Assembly: GCF_003339505.1 (NCBI RefSeq)
Contig: NZ_QPIW01000013.1
Span: 1 to 64,000, forward strand
DNA from: Runella aurantiaca
GTDB taxonomy: Bacteria; Bacteroidota; Bacteroidia; Cytophagales; Spirosomataceae
Reading direction: 5' to 3'
Length of the DNA stretch: 64,000 bases
Notes under the pieces: model-generated
What the model saw: only the letters and a program-made list of their open reading frames with translations
What the model was told of the DNA's origin: nothing
Databases searched by the model: none
Position numbers and translations under genes: made by a program
Shown: piece by piece, positions 8,773-17,790 of the stretch
Position numbering within the stretch: the first letter of the stretch is position 1
Layout: every line of letters starts with the position of its first letter

Positions 8773-10041
8773 CTACTTCATCTGCGCCTTAAACTCTTCT
8801 AAAATTTTCTCCTTCATCGTTATTTTACGACGCTGAATATTGATTTTGCCCATCATCTGGCGTTCAGCTTCGGGGTCGGGCGGCATGTTTTGTGCGCTGG
8901 CAATGGTCACTTCCAAATCGGCTTTTTCGCGTTTGATGAGCCATTCCATTTCACGCGTTTTGATATTGAGCTGATCTTCAGGTGAGCGAATCTCAAACGC
9001 TGGATACTTGCGTGTGATAACCCGAGCGAGGTAGCTTAATTCAAATATTTTATCGCAGGCCGAACGGAAACGCTCCGCCACCATTTTATCGCCCACGCGG
9101 GGTGGAAGACGAATCTCCTTCCATTGGTTAAGCAACACTTTTGCGCGTTCGGAAGCCTGAATAATATCACTTGAGCGGGCCAATTGCTCCGCTTCGCGGC
9201 ACATTTCACGCTGCTTGGTCACGAGTGGGTTTTCGTAGGTCTGTACCACGATACCTTTGACGCGGTTGTACTTGTCAACGATGCGTTGGTTAGACCGTTT
9301 GAATTGCTTGTACAGTTTTGCCGAGCGTTTTACGGGAATGTCGCCTACTTCTTTCCATTCGGCACGAATCTGCCGCAACTGACGACTGGCTTCTTCCACG
9401 TCATACATCCGTACCAGCATATCCGACTTGGCAATCAATTCGGTGTAGCGTTCGATACGGTCGGCAATGGTACGATTTTGCTCCGAGAAGAAGTCACGGC
9501 GTTGTTGGAAGAAAGTATCCAACAAGGTTTGGAAAGCGCCTTCAATTTCTTCCTGATACTCTTTATCAACGGGGCCAGTACGTATCCATTTGGATTTGAT
9601 TTCCTGAAGCAGGTCGGTAGCGCCCTGCCAATCGTCCCCGATCACCGTTACGGCCCGGGTTTCATCCAACAAAGCACGTTTGATTTCGAGATTTTTCTCC
9701 TGGTTAATTTTGATTAAATCTTCGAGTACCGTTTCAAGCTTATCCAACCGTTCTAGCAACGGAATAAAATCTCCCAATCCGTCAAAACTGAGCAATTTTT
9801 TACGAAGTTGTACCAGTTTGGTCAGGTAAGAGCCCTTGTTTTGGGCTTCTTCAACGTCATGTTCGAGTTGTTCTACTTTTCCGGAAGCAATATTGAAGCG
9901 GTTTTTGAAATAATCAATGGCTTCCTGTTCTGTTCGTTTTACTTCGCCGATTTGGCGATCCGGGTTACCTAAATACCCTTTTAAGAATACCTTGCCGTCT
10001 TTGACATAGCCGTATTCGTCCATTAAGGTGGCGTTTTCCAT
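8773..10041 (-). CDS. DUF349 domain protein
   Basis: A 422-residue, highly charged, helical protein composed of DUF349 repeats, each a three-helix unit with the pattern W-K-x-x-G (LQEIKSKWIRTGPV, IRAEWKEVGDIP, LLNQWKEIRLPP). It is cytosolic, with no signal peptide. The C-terminal 80 residues are predicted coiled coil (KTREMEWLIKREKADLEV..). DUF349 proteins are widespread in Bacteroidota and their biochemical role is not established. It is transcribed divergently from ettA and convergent with the lipoprotein hydrolase. Confidence 0.85.
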   Translation of the reverse strand: MENATLMDEYGYVKDGKVFLKGYLGNPDRQIGEVKRTEQEAIDYFKNRFNIASGKVEQLEHDVEEAQNKGSYLTKLVQLRKKLLSFDGLGDFIPLLERLDKLETVLEDLIKINQEKNLEIKRALLDETRAVTVIGDDWQGATDLLQEIKSKWIRTGPVDKEYQEEIEGAFQTLLDTFFQQRRDFFSEQNRTIADRIERYTELIAKSDMLVRMYDVEEASRQLRQIRAEWKEVGDIPVKRSAKLYKQFKRSNQRIVDKYNRVKGIVVQTYENPLVTKQREMCREAEQLARSSDIIQASERAKVLLNQWKEIRLPPRVGDKMVAERFRSACDKIFELSYLARVITRKYPAFEIRSPEDQLNIKTREMEWLIKREKADLEVTIASAQNMPPDPEAERQMMGKINIQRRKITMKEKILEEFKAQMK

Positions 10042-10195
10042 TGCAATCTTACTTTTTTATCTGCTTTAAAGGTTTTGGTGGGTGTAAAGTTAAACGTTCG
10101 GGCTTAAATGTAATCACAAAAAACCCATTTACCTGTCCTGTTTAACAATTAACTCCTAATTTTAACGATATTTGCCTCCACAAAATAAGCAAAAA

Positions 10196-11866
10196 ATGAG
10201 TAACGAAACTATTATTTTCTCAATGTCGGGGGTAAGTAAAGTAATCCCCCCCAACCGACAGATTATTAAAAACATCTACTTATCCTTTTTCTACGGTGCC
10301 AAGATAGGCGTTTTGGGTTTAAATGGTGCGGGAAAATCCACTCTTCTCCGCATTATTGCGGGTGTAGACAAAAATTATACCGGAGAGGTAGTTTTCTCCC
10401 CGGGATATTCCGTCGGAATGCTCGACCAAGAACCCCAATTTGACCCCACCAAAACCGTTCTGGAAGTAGTACAGGAAGGAACGCAAGAAGTGGTCGATTT
10501 ATTGAAAGAATTTGATCAAATTAATGAAGCATTTGGTGACCCCGATGCCGATTTTGACAAACTGCTCGAACGCCAAGGAGAAGTTCAGGAAAAACTCGAC
10601 ACCCTCGACGCCTGGGATTTGGACAGCAAACTCGAACGCGCCATGGATGCCCTCCGTTGCCCACCGCAAGATGCCCTCATTGCCAATCTATCGGGCGGTG
10701 AAAAACGCCGCGTGGCTCTCTGCCGTTTGTTGCTCAAAAAACCCGATGTACTTCTGCTCGACGAACCTACCAACCACTTGGATGCTGAGTCGGTGTTGTG
10801 GTTGGAAGAGCACCTCCGCCAATACGAGGGAACGGTCATTGCCGTGACCCACGACCGCTATTTTCTGGACAATGTGGCCGGTTGGATTCTCGAACTAGAC
10901 CGTGGCGAGGGAATTCCGTGGAAAGGGAATTATTCTTCATGGTTGGAACAAAAACAAAATCGGTTAGCCAAAGAAGAAAAGCAGGAATCAAAACGCCAAA
11001 AATCCCTGCAACGCGAACTTGAATGGGTACGAATGGCTCCCAAAGCACGTCAGTCAAAATCGAAAGCCCGTTTGAGCGCCTACGAAAAACTGCTCGACGA
11101 AGACGGCAAACAGAAAGAAGAAAGATTGGAACTTTATATCCCTTCTGGACCGCGTCTGGGCAACAAAGTGATTGAAATGGAGGGCGTTTCGAAAGCCTAC
11201 GGCGACAAATTATTGTTTGAAAACCTGACCTTCTCCCTCCCTCCCGCTGGGATTGTGGGCATCATCGGGCCAAACGGTGCGGGTAAATCCACCCTCTTTA
11301 AACTCATAACGGGGCAGGAAAAACCCGACAAAGGAACCATCACCATCGGCGACACGGTCCAAATCGCCTACGCCGACCAAGAACATAATCAACTGGAGGC
11401 TGGCAAAACGGTGTTTCAGCAAATTTCGGAAGGCAACGAATGGATTATCTTGGGCGGAAAGCAGTCCAACGCCCGGGCGTATGTGAGCCGTTTTAACTTT
11501 TCGGGCAGCGATCAGGAAAAGAAAATCGGCAACCTCTCCGGGGGCGAGCGCAACCGCGTTCACTTGGCCATGATGCTCAAAGAAGGCGGAAACGTATTGC
11601 TACTAGACGAACCAACCAACGACCTGGACATCAACACCTTACGCGCGCTGGAAGAAGGTCTTGAAAATTTTGCAGGCTGTGCGGTCATCATCTCCCACGA
11701 CCGTTGGTTCTTGGACCGACTTTGTACGCACATTCTGGCTTTTGAAGGCGACTCTCAAGTATATTGGTTTGAAGGAAACTTCTCTGATTACGAAGAAAAC
11801 CGCCGCAAGCGTCTCGGCACCGACGCCACTCCGACACGTATAAAATACAAAAAATTGATGGCCTAA
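10196..11866 (+). CDS. ettA: Energy-dependent translational throttle protein EttA (ABC-F)
   Basis: An ABC-F ATPase that binds the ribosomal E site and gates translation according to cellular energy. It has two ATP-binding cassettes with Walker A GLNGAGKST (41-49) and GPNGAGKST, signatures LSGGEKRR and LSGGERNR, and Walker B segments VLLLDEPTNHLD and VLLLDEPTNDLD. The linker has the EttA-type P-site tRNA interaction motif (YSSWLEQKQNRLAKEE, ELEWVR, KARQSKSKARL). The ending GTDATPTRIKYKKLMA is like that of E. coli EttA, which is 555 residues against 556 here. I chose ATG 10196 (MSNETIIFSM) because it aligns with the family start; an ATG 24 bp upstream in frame would add eight untypical residues. 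It is monocistronic, with a hairpin terminator just downstream. Confidence 0.95.
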   Translation: MSNETIIFSMSGVSKVIPPNRQIIKNIYLSFFYGAKIGVLGLNGAGKSTLLRIIAGVDKNYTGEVVFSPGYSVGMLDQEPQFDPTKTVLEVVQEGTQEVVDLLKEFDQINEAFGDPDADFDKLLERQGEVQEKLDTLDAWDLDSKLERAMDALRCPPQDALIANLSGGEKRRVALCRLLLKKPDVLLLDEPTNHLDAESVLWLEEHLRQYEGTVIAVTHDRYFLDNVAGWILELDRGEGIPWKGNYSSWLEQKQNRLAKEEKQESKRQKSLQRELEWVRMAPKARQSKSKARLSAYEKLLDEDGKQKEERLELYIPSGPRLGNKVIEMEGVSKAYGDKLLFENLTFSLPPAGIVGIIGPNGAGKSTLFKLITGQEKPDKGTITIGDTVQIAYADQEHNQLEAGKTVFQQISEGNEWIILGGKQSNARAYVSRFNFSGSDQEKKIGNLSGGERNRVHLAMMLKEGGNVLLLDEPTNDLDINTLRALEEGLENFAGCAVIISHDRWFLDRLCTHILAFEGDSQVYWFEGNFSDYEENRRKRLGTDATPTRIKYKKLMA

Positions 11867-11874
11867 AGATTCTG

Positions 11875-11918
11875 CACTTCCCGAAAGTTTAACGAAAATT
11901 TGTAGCTTTCGGGAAGTG
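11875..11918. terminator. Hairpin terminator between convergent genes
   Basis: A perfect 13-bp inverted repeat, CACTTCCCGAAAG and CTTTCGGGAAGTG, separated by 18 nt. It begins eight bases after the ettA stop and precedes a convergent gene. Confidence 0.8.
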
Positions 11919-11948
11919 TAAAACAAAGTTCTGTCAGCACTTTTGTTT

Positions 11949-12875
11949 TTATTCTTTCGCTCCTTTCCACTTTTTCAATTCGCGCTTCGACATTTCCTGC
12001 GTCACAATGCTTTCTGGGAAATCAGACGTGTAAAAAGCCCCCTGTTGAAGAACCACCCCCGCAGGATGCGTCGTGGTATAGAAAGTAGGAACTAAGTAGG
12101 TGAAAGAATGGGCTTCGGTAAAAGCCTTTGCTTTGTCTAAATAGTAAACCGTAAATTGCGCAAGCGTATTTCCTTCAAAAGTATCGTCCGCCACAATCCC
12201 AAGCGGCTGTCCTGCTTCCACTGATTGGCCAGGTTTCACCATGATTGTGCCCATTTTGAAGCGATTGTAGCGTCCAAAAGTGCCATCTTGATGAAAGATT
12301 TCGACAAAATTGGTATTGGTAGAAAACCAAACCTCTTCTGAGTGCGTCGCAAATTCGTTTTTAATTTCACTAACAACCCCGCGCCGCGCGGCAAAAACGG
12401 TATCTCCTTTTTGCATTTGAAAAGACATACCGTAAAAATTAGTCACTTTCTTTCCGCTCAACGCCTCAACAATATTTTGGGTCTGATTGGCTCGATGAGC
12501 CTCTTTTTTTGAAAAAGGAAATAAGTAAATAAAAGGTTTGGGCGGTTTGTTGAGCAAGCGCCCTTTTAAAGTTTTGTAACCGAATTGAAAGGAAATGCCT
12601 TGGTTAGCCTGCGAAGGTTTAATGGTAAATAAGCTCCCATTGCCCGACGAAACAGAGCTTAAATAAGGCAATACACATGAGCAACTTCCTCCCTGCAAAC
12701 TCGTAAACTCCACTCTCACGGCGTAGTCGCAGTAATTGGGGTTTTTGTATTGGAACGTATATTCCTTCTTGGTCTCGTCTCTGGTGTAGGTTATTTCAAT
12801 CGGATTAGATTGGCTAAAAGTCTGCGTGATTGACCAATTGCTTAAAAAAATCAGGATTAAAAGTGTCCGTTGCAT
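11949..12875 (-). CDS. Exported M23/LytM-like protein lacking zinc ligands
   Basis: A 308-residue exported protein: signal peptide of about 21 residues (ending ..TQTFSQ), an N-terminal beta domain with a Cys-Ser-Cys motif (GGSCSCVL), and a C-terminal fold matching the M23 (LytM) peptidase core. The strand order GDTVFAARRGVVSEI, NFVEIFHQDGTFGRYN, VKPGQSVEAGQPLGIV is the usual one. The metal-binding residues of active M23 enzymes are missing: there is no HxGxD before the first strand, the usual Y-x-H-L position reads RYNRF, and the final HxH strand reads AQFTVYYL. It is therefore likely a catalytically dead LytM domain, possibly a binding or activator protein in cell-wall remodelling as known for EnvC/NlpD-type factors. 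The reductase gene lies upstream on the same strand, 48 bp away. Confidence 0.75.
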   Translation of the reverse strand: MQRTLLILIFLSNWSITQTFSQSNPIEITYTRDETKKEYTFQYKNPNYCDYAVRVEFTSLQGGSCSCVLPYLSSVSSGNGSLFTIKPSQANQGISFQFGYKTLKGRLLNKPPKPFIYLFPFSKKEAHRANQTQNIVEALSGKKVTNFYGMSFQMQKGDTVFAARRGVVSEIKNEFATHSEEVWFSTNTNFVEIFHQDGTFGRYNRFKMGTIMVKPGQSVEAGQPLGIVADDTFEGNTLAQFTVYYLDKAKAFTEAHSFTYLVPTFYTTTHPAGVVLQQGAFYTSDFPESIVTQEMSKRELKKWKGAKE

Positions 12876-12923
12876 AAGAATGAAGAGAGATTGTTTAGTA
12901 GATACCGTTACATTTTAAGATTG

Positions 12924-13940
12924 CTATTTTGTCAGAAACGCGCACACTCGCCTTACGGTTTCATCCAATGTTTTGTAATTAACGCCCAGATTTTTTTTAA
13001 TTTTTTGCCCGTCATAAACAAGTTTGGTTCGGGCCGTTTTGGCCGTTTCTTTGGTAATAAGCGGTTTGCTACCCGTGAGCCACGAGCGCAGTGCTTCCAC
13101 CCGCCAGATGGTCTCAGCCATGAAAAAAGATACCGCTTTTGAAGGCGGTTGTTTACCAAAAGCCACGGCTATTTTGGTAAACAACTCCCGATACGTCACG
13201 TGGCCAGCGCTCAGGATGTAGCGTTCATTTTTGATGTCCGACAACAACAGTTTTACAATCGCCTCGGCTACATCTTCCACGTCTATGTAGTTGATTAGTC
13301 CTTCGGTGTAGTATTTTTTTTCGTCGTATACATATTTAAACAACTGCGTGCTGCTGCGTTGCCAATCGCCTTCCCCCAATACCATGCTTGGATTGACCAC
13401 GACCGCCGCCAGTCCCTCCGCCACTCCCCGCCACACTTCCAGTTCGGCCAAATACTTGCTTTTGCCATAGTTTGAATTCAGCGGTGATTCTTCCCATTTT
13501 TGGTTTTCATCAATCACGGTCACATCTCCCGGGGCTACTTTATTGGGGTCGGGCCTACCCAATGCGGCCACGGAACTAACAAAGGCCAGCTTTTTGATTC
13601 CTTCTTCCAACGCCGCATTGACCACGTTGGCGGTTCCGTTTACATTTATATCGTACATTCGGGTACGGTCGCGGGGAATAAAAGACACAATTGCGGCGGT
13701 ATGAATGGCATACGTCACTCCCGCAAAAGCTGCTTCGAGTGATAGTACGTCCAACACATCCCCTTCAATCCATTCAATCCTCTCCTGAATGTCTTTCACT
13801 AAACGCATATCGCTGTCGGGGCGTTTTATCCCCCTAACACGATAGCCCTCCTTCAACAAACGGCGCGCCACGGCACTGCCGATAAGGCCATTTGTTCCCG
13901 TTACAAATACAATCGGATTAGAATCAGTTACGTGTTTCAA
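12924..13940 (-). CDS. NAD(P)-dependent extended SDR, dihydroflavonol-reductase-like
   Basis: A 338-residue extended short-chain dehydrogenase/reductase. Near the N-terminus it has the Rossmann motif TGxxGxxG (VTGTNGLIGSAVARRL). The catalytic Y-x3-K is in NSNYGKSKYLAE, preceded by the SSVAALG serine strand and followed by VNPSMVLGEGDW. This matches the NAD-dependent epimerase/dehydratase group related to dihydroflavonol-4-reductases; the substrate is unknown. The start appears to be TTG: it is the only start-like codon between an in-frame stop at 13944-13946 and the nucleotide-binding motif. A TACCTTTG box at 13972-13979 (minus strand) fits a promoter -7 element about 25 nt before the predicted transcript start. 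Confidence 0.85.
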   Translation of the reverse strand: MKHVTDSNPIVFVTGTNGLIGSAVARRLLKEGYRVRGIKRPDSDMRLVKDIQERIEWIEGDVLDVLSLEAAFAGVTYAIHTAAIVSFIPRDRTRMYDINVNGTANVVNAALEEGIKKLAFVSSVAALGRPDPNKVAPGDVTVIDENQKWEESPLNSNYGKSKYLAELEVWRGVAEGLAAVVVNPSMVLGEGDWQRSSTQLFKYVYDEKKYYTEGLINYIDVEDVAEAIVKLLLSDIKNERYILSAGHVTYRELFTKIAVAFGKQPPSKAVSFFMAETIWRVEALRSWLTGSKPLITKETAKTARTKLVYDGQKIKKNLGVNYKTLDETVRRVCAFLTK

Positions 13941-13971
13941 GTATCAATCAGTTTGGTTATTTTTAGTAGCG

Positions 13972-13979
13972 CAAAGGTA
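13972..13979 (-). promoter_or_regulatory. Putative -7 box (TACCTTTG) of the SDR gene
   Basis: Minus-strand TACCTTTG matches the Bacteroidota TAnnTTTG element and sits 32 bp before the TTG start. No TTG -33 element is evident at the expected spacing, so support is partial. The rest of this 278-bp divergent gap holds a small hairpin (CAGTCT-GTG-AGACTG, 14059-14073) and nothing else I can name. Confidence 0.35.
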
Positions 13980-14218
13980 AAGAATCTAGTTCCACATCAG
14001 CCTATCTTTCTCAGGATTGACGAAGGGTTTCGTAAGAATACGCAAAAACTGTCAGCTCCAGTCTGTGAGACTGTCTACTATTTTAAGTAACTTTCCGCCC
14101 ATTTTCAGAAAGAGAACAAAAGCAAGGTCTAAAAACATCGTGGCAATTTTAACAGTTTCAGCCGTTTCATTCGTTTTTACCCTTACACTCTAACCAATTA
14201 ATTAACTGATTTTTTATA

Positions 14219-15490
14219 ATGAACTTTTTTGCATCATTGAAAGAGGCTTTGACTGAGGGGGTGATAAGTCAAATTGCAGCACAAAAACTAGAAAAACCCG
14301 AGAAGATACAAAAGATTTTTGATGCGTTGGGCGTCTCTCTTGTGGGTGGATTAATCAAACGGGTGACTACGGAATCCGGCATGAAGCTCGTATACAACCA
14401 AGCGCAGAAAATTGAATTTGGCCCCGAAAATATTGAACGTATTTTAAAAAATGAGGCTGAATTTGAAAAGCTGAAAGCCGTTGGAGAAAAAGACTTAAAT
14501 ACGGTGCTGCCTGGTCTCAAAAGTGCCATCAGTAGTATGGTGTCCAAATATGCGGGAACCCAAAATTCGTTGGTTGCCTCACTTTGCGGCGTAGCCATGC
14601 CCATCGTGATGTCGGTCATTAAACAAAAAATAACCGAGAAAAAACTGGATGCTGAGTCGCTCGCCGCTTACATGGGCGATCAACGCGAAGAAATGCTCAC
14701 CGTACTTCCCGATTTGAATGACAAGCTGATTGAAACAATGGGTATCCAGTACCTGTTGCAGAACTTTTCGGTTCCACGTACCGAAGAATCAGGCGTGGTA
14801 TCCAGAGGGGCCGGCACCGAGAAAGGAAGCGCGTCTCAGCCTTTTTTGGTAGGCGTAGACATGCAACAACAAGCTGACTATCAGCCTTATCTAAAGTGGT
14901 TTGGCATCGGAGCGTTGGTCATTGGGGCCATTGCGGCGGGGATTTATTTCTGGAATCAGCGCCAGACTGCGTTGGAGAATAGTACTTCTGAAACCGACTC
15001 TACCATGATTGAGGCCCGAACCATTCAGGAGCCGCCCGTTACCCAAGATTCGGTTGTTAAAGATACGACGACGGCCGTAGCCACGGCTACTCCCCCAGCA
15101 ACGGCCACGGCAAATCCCATGTCGGCTTACCTCGAAAACGCTACCGCACCGGCAGGAAAAGTATTTAAGTTTGATAATGTAGACTTCGAAGATAATACCA
15201 CGCAACTGAAAGCAGAGGCCAATGCACCCATCGCAGCTTTGGCTGATTTGCTCAAAAAATACCCCAACGCGCAGGTGAAATTGGTAGGTTATGCCAATGA
15301 TGCCAAGCAGCCAGTGACCAACAAAGTGCTATCGGTCAAACGGGTTTTTGCGATTAAAGACATATTAATTAAATCGGGAATCAGTTATATCCGTATTGAT
15401 GCCGAAGGGCGTGGCACGGGTATAAGCAAAGACAGTGCGCCAGGGCAAAAGCCATTGCGTGAGATTTATGTGCGTTTCGTGAAAAAATAA
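14219..15490 (+). CDS. DUF937-OmpA fusion, single-span envelope protein
   Basis: A 423-residue protein in three parts. Residues 1-190 are helical and resemble DUF937 (ALGVSLVGGLIKRVTTESG, LNTVLPGLKSAISSMVSKY). A single transmembrane helix follows at about 226-244 (FGIGALVIGAIAAGIYFW), then a Pro/Thr/Ala-rich linker. Residues 318-423 form an OmpA-like peptidoglycan-binding domain (FKFDNVDFEDNTTQL, NAQVKLVGYANDAKQPVTN, LSVKRVFAIKDILIKSG, RIDAEGRG). The topology implies that the DUF937 part is cytosolic and the OmpA part contacts the cell wall; that is inference. It has no signal peptide. It is monocistronic with a strong terminator, convergent with polX. Confidence 0.8.
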   Translation: MNFFASLKEALTEGVISQIAAQKLEKPEKIQKIFDALGVSLVGGLIKRVTTESGMKLVYNQAQKIEFGPENIERILKNEAEFEKLKAVGEKDLNTVLPGLKSAISSMVSKYAGTQNSLVASLCGVAMPIVMSVIKQKITEKKLDAESLAAYMGDQREEMLTVLPDLNDKLIETMGIQYLLQNFSVPRTEESGVVSRGAGTEKGSASQPFLVGVDMQQQADYQPYLKWFGIGALVIGAIAAGIYFWNQRQTALENSTSETDSTMIEARTIQEPPVTQDSVVKDTTTAVATATPPATATANPMSAYLENATAPAGKVFKFDNVDFEDNTTQLKAEANAPIAALADLLKKYPNAQVKLVGYANDAKQPVTNKVLSVKRVFAIKDILIKSGISYIRIDAEGRGTGISKDSAPGQKPLREIYVRFVKK

Positions 15491-15499
15491 TCGAACGAC

Positions 15500-15551
15500 A
15501 AGCCAAAAAAAATGGAGAAGCGTATGTTCGTTTCTCCATTTTTTTTGGCTT
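15500..15551. terminator. Bidirectional intrinsic terminator
   Basis: A 20-bp near-perfect inverted repeat (AAGCCAAAAAAAATGGAGAA and its complement) with an 11-12 nt loop. The A-run and T-run within the arms allow termination in both directions, between convergent genes. Confidence 0.85.
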
Positions 15552-15569
15552 GGCAATTTATCTTTGATT

Positions 15570-17339
15570 CTATCCCTTTTTTCTTTTCTCCAGATAGGCT
15601 TCTATTTCCGCCAAACTCAACGCGTTGAATGTCATCTCTTTGGTCAGACCGCCTTTTCTGGCTACGTTTACGCCGTAATACATGTCAAAATAGCCTTCTT
15701 TTTGGTGTGCATCAGGATTGATACTGAGCATTACCCCTTTGTCCATACAATACCTAATCCAACGCCAATCCAAATCCAATCGCCACGGACTCGCGTTGAT
15801 TTCAATGACTACACCGTGGCGCGCACACGCCTCAATAATCACTTTATGGTCAATCGGATACCCTTCCCGGGCCAACAACAGTCGCCCCGTGGGGTGGCCC
15901 AATATCGTAGTGTATGGATTTTCAATCGCCGCCAGCAAACGTCCAGTTGCTTTTTCGAGGCTCATGGTGAGGTTACTGTGGACCGACGCCACCACGTAAT
16001 CAAAGGTTTTCAGCACCTCTTCTGGGTAGTCCAACGAGCCATCACCGAGGATGTCAGATTCAATTCCTTTTAGGACTTTAAAAGGTTTGAAGGCATTGGT
16101 AGCCAAGGCCTGATTCAAGCGGTCAATTTCTTCGTGCTGCAATTTGACCCGGTCGGCCCGGAGGCCATTGGCATAACTTGCCGTTTGGGAGTGGTCTGCA
16201 ATGCCGAGGTATTCAAATCCCAATTCCTGACAATACCTCGCCATCACTTCCAAGCTGTGCTTCCCGTCGGAATAGGTGCTGTGGTTGTGTAAAATTCCCC
16301 GCAGTGCATCCCACGTAATCAGGTCTTCATTTTTATGTTGGGTCAGCCACTCAAATTCACCCAAGCCTTCGCGCATTTCGGGCACTACGTACGGCAACCC
16401 TGCTTTTTGATAAATGGCTTCGGCAGATTCTTCGCGGGAACTGCTGTAAGCTACTGCCAGCAAAGAAGTCCCTAACACCGTCGGCTGGCTCAAATGCGCT
16501 TCGGTACTTTCTAAAATAAATCGCTCACTTTCAAACTTATCAGGTTGCACAAAGACAATCTCTACCTGAATTTCCAGCGTTTTTTTCTGCTCTACTTCTT
16601 CGCCCTGCGGGGGCAGCTCGGTGGTTGTACTGCGGTCAACTATCTTACCCCGCCACGTAAAAGGAGACGATATTTTTTCATTTTGCAACAACCACCCTAT
16701 TTCATTGATTTGACGTATAGCTGCCACGGGCGACTCCGTACCGACCAACAACTGAATCGTTTCAACGGTTTCATTCTTACGCGCTACCTCCCCCGTTATC
16801 ACGACATTTGAAAAGTATTTCTGAAGCTCATCTCTGATTAATTCAGCCAAAATTGCGGCCTTGTCCATACGCACCTTGCCCATTTGGCTTTGTAAAAACG
16901 CCATCGAAGCCAGAATCTTCTGCTGGGTACTTTCGCCAAATCCTTTCAATTTGGCAATTTGCCCCGTCTCACACGCTTCTTGCAAGCCCGCAATGGTGTC
17001 AATGCCCAATTGCCGCCAGATTGTCCCGATTTTTTTGGCACCAATTCCTTTTATTTTAAACATTTCGAGCACTCCTACGGGCGTTTGAGCCATGAGTTGT
17101 TCCAGCTCATTTAGGCGGCCAGTCTGCACGATTTCCTGAATTTTGGCGGCCATGCTTTTTCCCACACCCGGCAATTGCGTCAATGCGGCGGTCGACAATG
17201 TCGCCAATTCTTGGTCGTTGAGCCGACTCAAGTTAAAAGCCGCCGACGAATAGGTACGGATTTTAAAAGTATCTGCATCATGCAGTTCAAGCAATTTGGT
17301 CGTCAGTTCAAGGATTTCTACAATTTCGTCGTTAGACAT
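15570..17339 (-). CDS. polX: PolX-type protein with PHP domain and degenerate polymerase palm
   Basis: A 589-residue protein with bacterial PolX architecture: helix-hairpin-helix motifs in the N-terminal 8-kDa/fingers region (LPGVGKSMAAKI near 56, IKGIGAKKIG near 96, LKGFGESTQQKI near 131), a palm-like segment, and a C-terminal PHP domain (about 345-585). PHP metal ligands look intact: LHNHSTYSDG with His351, His353 and Asp358, then IADHSQ, ASVHSNL, GHPTGR and NPDAHQ. The polymerase site is not. Where PolX enzymes have GSxRRxxE...D-x-D, this reads GEVARKNETVETIQLLV, with Thr194 and Gln196 in place of the two metal-binding Asp, and the third Asp position is Glu260 (IQVEIVFV). I infer a PHP-type phosphoesterase or nuclease in DNA repair without polymerase activity. 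It is transcribed alone. Confidence 0.88.
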   Translation of the reverse strand: MSNDEIVEILELTTKLLELHDADTFKIRTYSSAAFNLSRLNDQELATLSTAALTQLPGVGKSMAAKIQEIVQTGRLNELEQLMAQTPVGVLEMFKIKGIGAKKIGTIWRQLGIDTIAGLQEACETGQIAKLKGFGESTQQKILASMAFLQSQMGKVRMDKAAILAELIRDELQKYFSNVVITGEVARKNETVETIQLLVGTESPVAAIRQINEIGWLLQNEKISSPFTWRGKIVDRSTTTELPPQGEEVEQKKTLEIQVEIVFVQPDKFESERFILESTEAHLSQPTVLGTSLLAVAYSSSREESAEAIYQKAGLPYVVPEMREGLGEFEWLTQHKNEDLITWDALRGILHNHSTYSDGKHSLEVMARYCQELGFEYLGIADHSQTASYANGLRADRVKLQHEEIDRLNQALATNAFKPFKVLKGIESDILGDGSLDYPEEVLKTFDYVVASVHSNLTMSLEKATGRLLAAIENPYTTILGHPTGRLLLAREGYPIDHKVIIEACARHGVVIEINASPWRLDLDWRWIRYCMDKGVMLSINPDAHQKEGYFDMYYGVNVARKGGLTKEMTFNALSLAEIEAYLEKRKKG

Positions 17340-17790
17340 AACTAAAAAAAGAATTAGGGATGGTTACTTATTTTGAGGGTTTTTAATCAACAAAAATATT
17401 TGTAAATAAACGCAGATAACCCAAGTAAAAGAAGATTCAACGCTCAAATAATCCCAAAAACCTGCCCCTCTACCATAGGCTTTCTCTTTCTTCATTCCCT
17501 TTTTCATATTAGTTCAACGGACTACTTCGTTGACAATGGTAGGGATTTGCCTTTTGTAGTGTCCAATTATGGGGCATAACTATTCATTTTGAGCGAAAAA
17601 TCAACGATAGTTACCCGATTTGGGTAAAAAAAGCCCCATATTACCCATAACAATCCTCAGAAAAACTTCAAAAACAACTTGGAACAGAATTTTATCAAAG
17701 TATTGCATCACTATCACCCCAAAGATTACGTATGATATATCACTTTACCTTTATTTTAACTCATGTTTCACTAATCAAACAATTACAATT
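17340..17790. other. Divergent intergenic region, 451 bp
   Basis: No gene seen. On the minus strand, CAAAAATA at 17391-17398 reads TATTTTTG, a possible -7 box for polX, with a TTG 23 bp upstream of it (slightly long spacing). Toward the right gene there are A+T-rich stretches and a small hairpin, TTACCC-GATTT-GGGTAA. An in-frame extension of the next gene back to 17620 is open but reads unlike coding sequence. Confidence 0.5.

Noticed and set aside
9184-9717. 177-codon plus-strand frame opposite the DUF349 gene
   Set aside because: Composition is that of the reverse strand of a highly charged helical protein; no start context, motif or neighbour supports it.
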